Source: JAXHUH01 sp034211175 (GTDB lineage: Bacteria > Actinomycetota > Acidimicrobiia > Acidimicrobiales > CAIXPF01). Taken from it: DNA of 14,637 nt. The notes beneath the pieces are model-generated. The model did no database searches. It saw only the letters and a program-made list of their open reading frames with translations, and was not told the DNA's origin. This document shows, piece after piece, positions 14,493 through 14,637 of the stretch. Location: positions 1 through 14,637 of the forward strand of contig JAXHUH010000034.1 in NCBI GenBank assembly GCA_034211175.1. The letters run 5' to 3'. Position 1 is the first letter of the stretch. The number at the start of each line of letters is the position of its first letter. The translations under genes were made by a program, and so were the position numbers.

Positions 14493-14627
14493 CGATGCCG
14501 AGACGGAACGAGCGAGTGTGGCCGCCGGGGGTAGCTTTCCCTCCGGGCACAAGGCGTCTTGGGTGAGTCGGGGGCACCGACAGGACCCCCGGGCGCCGAT
14601 CGGCCGAACCCGCTCCCGTCGACATCG
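14493..14627 (+). ncRNA. Candidate c-di-AMP (ydaO/yuaA-type) riboswitch
   Basis: The segment can be closed by CGATGCCGA (14493-14501) with TCGACATCG (14619-14627), 8 of 9 pairs. Inside are a hairpin at 14525-14546, the stretch CTTGGGTGAGTCGG (14558-14571), a CGGGGG/CCCCCG stem (14569-14591) and CCGAACCCG (14604-14612). In order and wording these resemble the conserved GGGGUGAAUC and CCGAAYCCGUC parts of ydaO-type riboswitches, which in actinobacteria precede peptidoglycan hydrolase genes. The 3' core after CCGAACCCG is shorter than the consensus, so this could be a divergent member or another cis-acting RNA. The controlled gene would start beyond 14637. Confidence 0.4.
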
Positions 14628-14637
14628 GACCATCGGG

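Overview
The window is 14.6 kb of GC-rich DNA, densely coded on both strands. Third codon positions are almost all G or C, and a large share of the genes appear to be read from leaderless mRNAs. The gene set (glyS-dnaG-rpoD, an F420-type deazaflavin-dependent nitroreductase-family protein, a WrbA-like protein, and a DUF6687-like protein) points to an actinobacterium. Acidimicrobiia is my best guess, but that is inference from gene content and base composition. Most of the window looks like chromosomal housekeeping DNA. I see no insertion sequence, prophage gene, CRISPR array, tRNA or rRNA.

Layout. 1-787 (-): 5' part of an RDD-family membrane protein with a repetitive tail, running off the left edge. 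873-5634 (+): core information block with glycyl-tRNA synthetase, DNA primase (dnaG) and the primary sigma factor (rpoD); dnaG and rpoD overlap by 4 bp, and a strong hairpin follows rpoD. Three perfect 27-bp repeats start exactly at the glyS stop. 5757-6482 (+): a phosphoribosyltransferase. 6492-7859 (-): uracil-DNA glycosylase (ung) downstream of a WrbA-like flavoprotein. 8205-10538 (+): a secreted CBM2-linker-rhamnogalacturonan lyase (PL11-like), the main accessory gene. 10539-10759: an unusual run of three structured repeats, then a long UUCG-capped terminator. 10760-12177: a TetR regulator divergent from a deazaflavin-dependent nitroreductase-family protein, with two copies of a palindromic operator between them. 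12208-13026 (-): a Cof-type HAD phosphatase. 13152-14150 (+): a DUF6687-like protein. 14151-14637: 487 bp without a gene, less GC-rich at its start, filled with back-to-back inverted repeats and ending in a candidate c-di-AMP-type riboswitch for a gene beyond the window.

How it works together. glyS, dnaG and rpoD supply translation, replication priming and transcription initiation. TetR and the nitroreductase-like gene form a self-contained regulator/target module. The lyase would be exported to cut the rhamnogalacturonan backbone of pectin, suggesting contact with plant polymers.

The most interesting material is non-coding. It comprises (i) three 34-bp-period two-tier hairpins after the lyase whose outer and inner stems change in a compensatory way, (ii) the tiled hairpin ladder at 14155-14438, (iii) a perfect 16-bp inverted repeat covering the ung start and -10 box, and (iv) seven genes with a -10-like box 6 or 7 nt before the start codon, the geometry of leaderless transcription.
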